DNA of 64,000 nt from an uncultured Eubacteriales bacterium (GTDB lineage: Bacteria > Bacillota > Clostridia > Christensenellales > CAG-138). The notes beneath the pieces were generated by a model, which did not search any database, was not told where the DNA came from, and saw nothing but the letters and a program-made list of their open reading frames with translations. The number at the start of each line of letters is the position of its first letter. The stretch's first letter is position 1. Both the position numbers and the translations under genes were made by a program. Below are positions 61,823 to 64,000 of this stretch, piece after piece. The stretch covers positions 133,936 through 197,935 of the forward strand of contig CADCJW010000004.1 of NCBI GenBank assembly GCA_902801845.1. The letters run 5' to 3'.

Positions 61823-63298
61823 ATGATCGTGTTTCGGAAAAACAGGATAGGGCTGCTTTTGTGGTCCTTTGCGGCCGCCTTGGGCGTGCTGCTCGTCTGC
61901 TCCAAGAGCTCGCCCCTCTATCCCACCAATGACTGGGTGGACGTGCAGTGCTTCTTCACCGTGGGGCGGGGGATATTGCAGGGAAAGATGCCCTATCTGG
62001 ATCTATACGAGCAGAAGGGGCCTATCCTGTATCTGTTCTTCGCCCTGGCGGCCCTGATCTCAGGCGAAAGCTTTTTGGGCGTGTTCATCCTTGAAGTAAT
62101 ATGCCTGGGCATGTTCCTCTATATCAGCACCCGGATCGCCGCCCTGTGGGTGCGGGACGCCAGCTGGCCCCTGTTCCTGCTGCCGCCGGTGCTGGCCCTT
62201 TGTATCGGCATCAGCCCGGCCTTCTCCCACGGCAGCAGCGCGGAGGAGCTGTTCCTGCCGGTGATCGCCCTGTTCTTGAATCTGGCCCTGACGGCCATCC
62301 GGGAGGATCGGCCCCTCATTAAGGGGGAGGCCTTTGTCTGCGGCATCCTGGCGGCCCTGGCCCTGTGGGTCAAGTATACCTTCTGCGGCGTCTTCGCCGG
62401 CGGCGTTCTGGCCCTGCTCATCTGGTACATCGCCACGAAGAAGGCAAATAAGCTTTAGGTGGCCATCCTCTACGGTCTGTTGGGGGCCTTGGCCGTCACA
62501 GTCCCGCTGCTCCTGTGGTTCTGGATCAAGGGAGCATTGCCCTCTTTGTGGCAGGTGTACTTCGTCAACAACCTGACCGCCTATGCCGCGGGGAAGAGCC
62601 CCCGCCACGACCCGCCGCTGACGGCCCTGCTGAACAACTGGATCTGGTCGATCCCCGCCGCCGTGGGCTGTCTCTGGCCCCTTGTGCGCCCCAAGAAACA
62701 GTGGGGCTGCGGGCTGCTGCTGATCCTTTCCGCCGCAGCATTGGGCCTGTTCACCTACGCCAACGGCCGCACCTACCCCTACTACGCCCTGATCCTCTCG
62801 GCGTTCGGCGTCTTCGGCTGGATACCGGTGCTGCTGTTCCTACAATGGGCGCTCCGCAAGGCGCCCCAAGGGGCCGCCCGTCTGTCGGCAGCCCTTCTAT
62901 CCATCCTTCTGCTGACCGGCAGCGTCTTTGCCGCGTATAAAAAGAGCCCCAACGTGTATCTGATGGCGTATGAGAAAGAGGATCTGCCCCAATATAGATT
63001 TGCCGAGATCATCCAACAGGACGAAGACGCCTCCCTTCTGAACCTGGGCTTCCTGGATGGAGGCTTCTATCTGGCCTCTGGTGTGGAGCCCCAAAACCGC
63101 TTCTTCTGCACCTTCAACCTGAGCCTGGACGAGCAGGATGAGGAGCACAGGGAGCTCATTCGCACCGGCGCGGTGCAGTATATCGTGGTCCGGGGCAAGA
63201 AGTCCCCCGGCCGAAACTACGCTTTGGTCGACCAATGCTCCTTCCCCTTCGAGGGGCGAACCTGGACCTACAGCCTGTATCAGCTGTCCGACGGATAA
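61823..63298 (+). pseudogene. Membrane glycosyltransferase-like protein split by an in-frame amber codon
   Basis: From the ATG at 61823 the frame runs as a membrane protein with about six helices (including LYEQKGPILYLFFALAALIS, a GT39/ArnT-like block, and a D-W in NDWVDVQCFF) and stops at TAG 62456-62458. The same frame continues without a break from 62459 to 63298, with helices and a periplasmic C-terminal domain. The whole fits one protein of about 490 residues. So the TAG is a single nonsense change, or a sequence error; suppression is possible but unsupported. A separate gene starting at the GTG at 62459 is unlikely because no ribosome binding site fits. Confidence 0.78.
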
Positions 63299-63400
63299 AA
63301 GGAACAATTCATGGTCGAAAGGAGGAAAGGCGGCACGCGCGCGTTGCTCGTCGATCCATGAAGCTTTCGTGTGGGCCATGAAATCGGCAAGCGTAGGGGG

Positions 63401-63416
63401 ACGCAAACGGTTTCGT
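63401..63416 (+). promoter_or_regulatory. LacI-type operator upstream of the second lacI-type gene (distal)
   Basis: ACGCAAACGGTTTCGT has the same ends and spacing as the proximal site at 63617 (ACG...TTTCGT). The 216-bp separation would allow looping by a tetramer. The remainder of 63299-63581 holds no recognisable gene. Confidence 0.5.
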
Positions 63417-63581
63417 GAATCGAAGGGGGGGTTGAGGATCGGGCGGGGCAGGCAGGAGCAATTCCTTTGAATTACGATCGTTTATTCGGCTCGTTGATCG
63501 GAAAAAGAGCGGTCGAGGTCGCTCGGACATAGGGACATACTGCCCCGAACAAAAATTATTAGGTTTTTTTCGATTTGCCTC

Positions 63582-63610
63582 TTGATTTTTAAAATGATAT
63601 ACGATATCCT
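63582..63610 (+). promoter_or_regulatory. Promoter of the second lacI-type gene
   Basis: TTGATT (63582-63587), 17-bp spacer, TATCCT (63605-63610), directly followed by the operator at 63617. Confidence 0.6.
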
Positions 63611-63616
63611 TAAGGT

Positions 63617-63632
63617 ACGAAAACGATTTCGT
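63617..63632 (+). promoter_or_regulatory. LacI-type operator (proximal) for the second lacI-type gene
   Basis: ACGAAAACGATTTCGT has inverted arms ACGAAA/TTTCGT around ACGA, next to the -10. It differs from the AAACGTTT sites, which fits a regulator with its own specificity. Confidence 0.65.
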
Positions 63633-63649
63633 GCAAAGGGGGTGTTTCC

Positions 63650-64000
63650 GTGGTTTCCATGAAAGACATTGCGCTTTACTGCGGCGTCTCCGTGAGCACG
63701 GTGAGCAAGGCCCTCAATGGACGAGGGGACGTGGGCGAGGCGACGAAGGAGCAGATCCTTGAAGCGGCGAAGGAACTGGGCTATACGGCCAACTCCGCCG
63801 CCCGCGCCCTGAAGACCAACCGGACCTACAGCATCGGGATCGTTTTTACAGACCTTTCAAACAGCGGCTTCATGCATGAATACTTTGCTTCCATGCTCAA
63901 CTACTTCCGGATGGAGGCGGAGCGCCGCGGATACGATATCACATTTATCAGCGAAAACATGGGGCCCACGAACACCGGGTATCTGCAGCATGCGCGGGCC
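63650..64000 (+). CDS. LacI family transcriptional regulator, 3' end outside the window
   Basis: The visible 117 codons start with the LacI helix-turn-helix, VSMKDIALYCGVSVSTVSKAL, then GRGDVGEATKEQILEAAKEL, a hinge block NSAARALKTNRT and the first strand of the sensor domain, IGIVFTDLSN. The GTG at 63650 fits the AAGGGGG ribosome binding site better than the ATG nine bases later. Two palindromes upstream suggest autoregulation. The gene it controls besides itself lies beyond the window edge. Confidence 0.9.
   Translation, partial: MVSMKDIALYCGVSVSTVSKALNGRGDVGEATKEQILEAAKELGYTANSAARALKTNRTYSIGIVFTDLSNSGFMHEYFASMLNYFRMEAERRGYDITFISENMGPTNTGYLQHARA

Noticed and set aside
62459..63298. Second half of the membrane protein as an independent gene
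   Set aside because: It is in the same frame as the upstream half, begins with GTG right after the stop, has no ribosome binding site, and starts within a membrane segment.

Overview
The window is 64 kb of a GC-rich genome whose genes look like those of an anaerobic Gram-positive bacterium, probably a gut Clostridia/Oscillospirales-type organism. The reasons are strong AGGAGG-type ribosome binding sites, lipoprotein-anchored binding proteins, HinT next to MtaB, a membrane pyrophosphatase of the potassium-dependent motif type, and close similarity of many products to clostridial families. No rRNA, CRISPR array, integrase or complete insertion sequence is visible. The only complete RNA gene is a tRNA-Arg (anticodon CCT) at 3.7 kb.

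Layout. 0-3.65 kb is housekeeping: mtaB (partial), a HIT protein, a GNAT-like protein and murC. At 3.73 kb lies tRNA-Arg(CCT). A near-perfect 54-bp copy of its 3' half recurs at 12.48 kb, and a more diverged 3'-half copy lies at 48.83 kb. Each is close to a CATTTTTAC-containing repeat, so 3.8-12.5 and 12.5-48.8 kb look like two successive tRNA-targeted islands that have lost their integrase. Island 1 holds a LysR regulator, a tripartite tricarboxylate transporter (TctC-TctB-TctA), an MBL hydrolase, an amidohydrolase, and a convergent dehydrogenase/RraA pair. Island 2 begins with a HAD protein and an ABC importer of the ferric/sugar-phosphate type. Next come a membrane protein, an MBL protein, two secreted proteins (one a large modular metallophosphoesterase), a membrane pyrophosphatase, an MgtC-like protein and an MFS transporter. 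A lacI-PHP-pfkB operon on the minus strand follows, and then a 16-kb plus-strand operon.

That operon (31.8-48.0 kb) encodes four HAD proteins (one broken), a phosphoglycerate mutase whose halves are circularly permuted, inositol dehydrogenase, type II (archaeal-type) GAPDH, an archaeal-like phosphoglycerate kinase, a split transketolase, a LarA-type racemase, malic enzyme, and IolE, IolB and IolD. Perfect or near-perfect promoters at 13.04, 31.65 (minus) and 31.79 kb each have a LacI-type palindrome, core AAACGTTT, immediately downstream of the -10. A perfect 16-bp version precedes the pyrophosphatase. This suggests one regulon: import of a phosphorylated compound, dephosphorylation, an inositol-type ring-opening route, and a dedicated lower-glycolysis module.

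48-50.7 kb is a graveyard of gene fragments (CpsB-like, flavodoxin-like, cyclophilin-like lipoprotein, RraA, AmrS). After it come pgi, a membrane metallophosphoesterase, a low-GC GNAT, a C39-like protein, a NUDIX protein, a nitroreductase, an Old Yellow Enzyme/SDR/aldehyde dehydrogenase operon, a membrane glycosyltransferase-like gene split by an amber codon, and the start of a second lacI-type gene with its own operators. Three genes (ABC ATPase, one HAD, the membrane protein) carry disruptions; these could be real decay or sequence/assembly errors.
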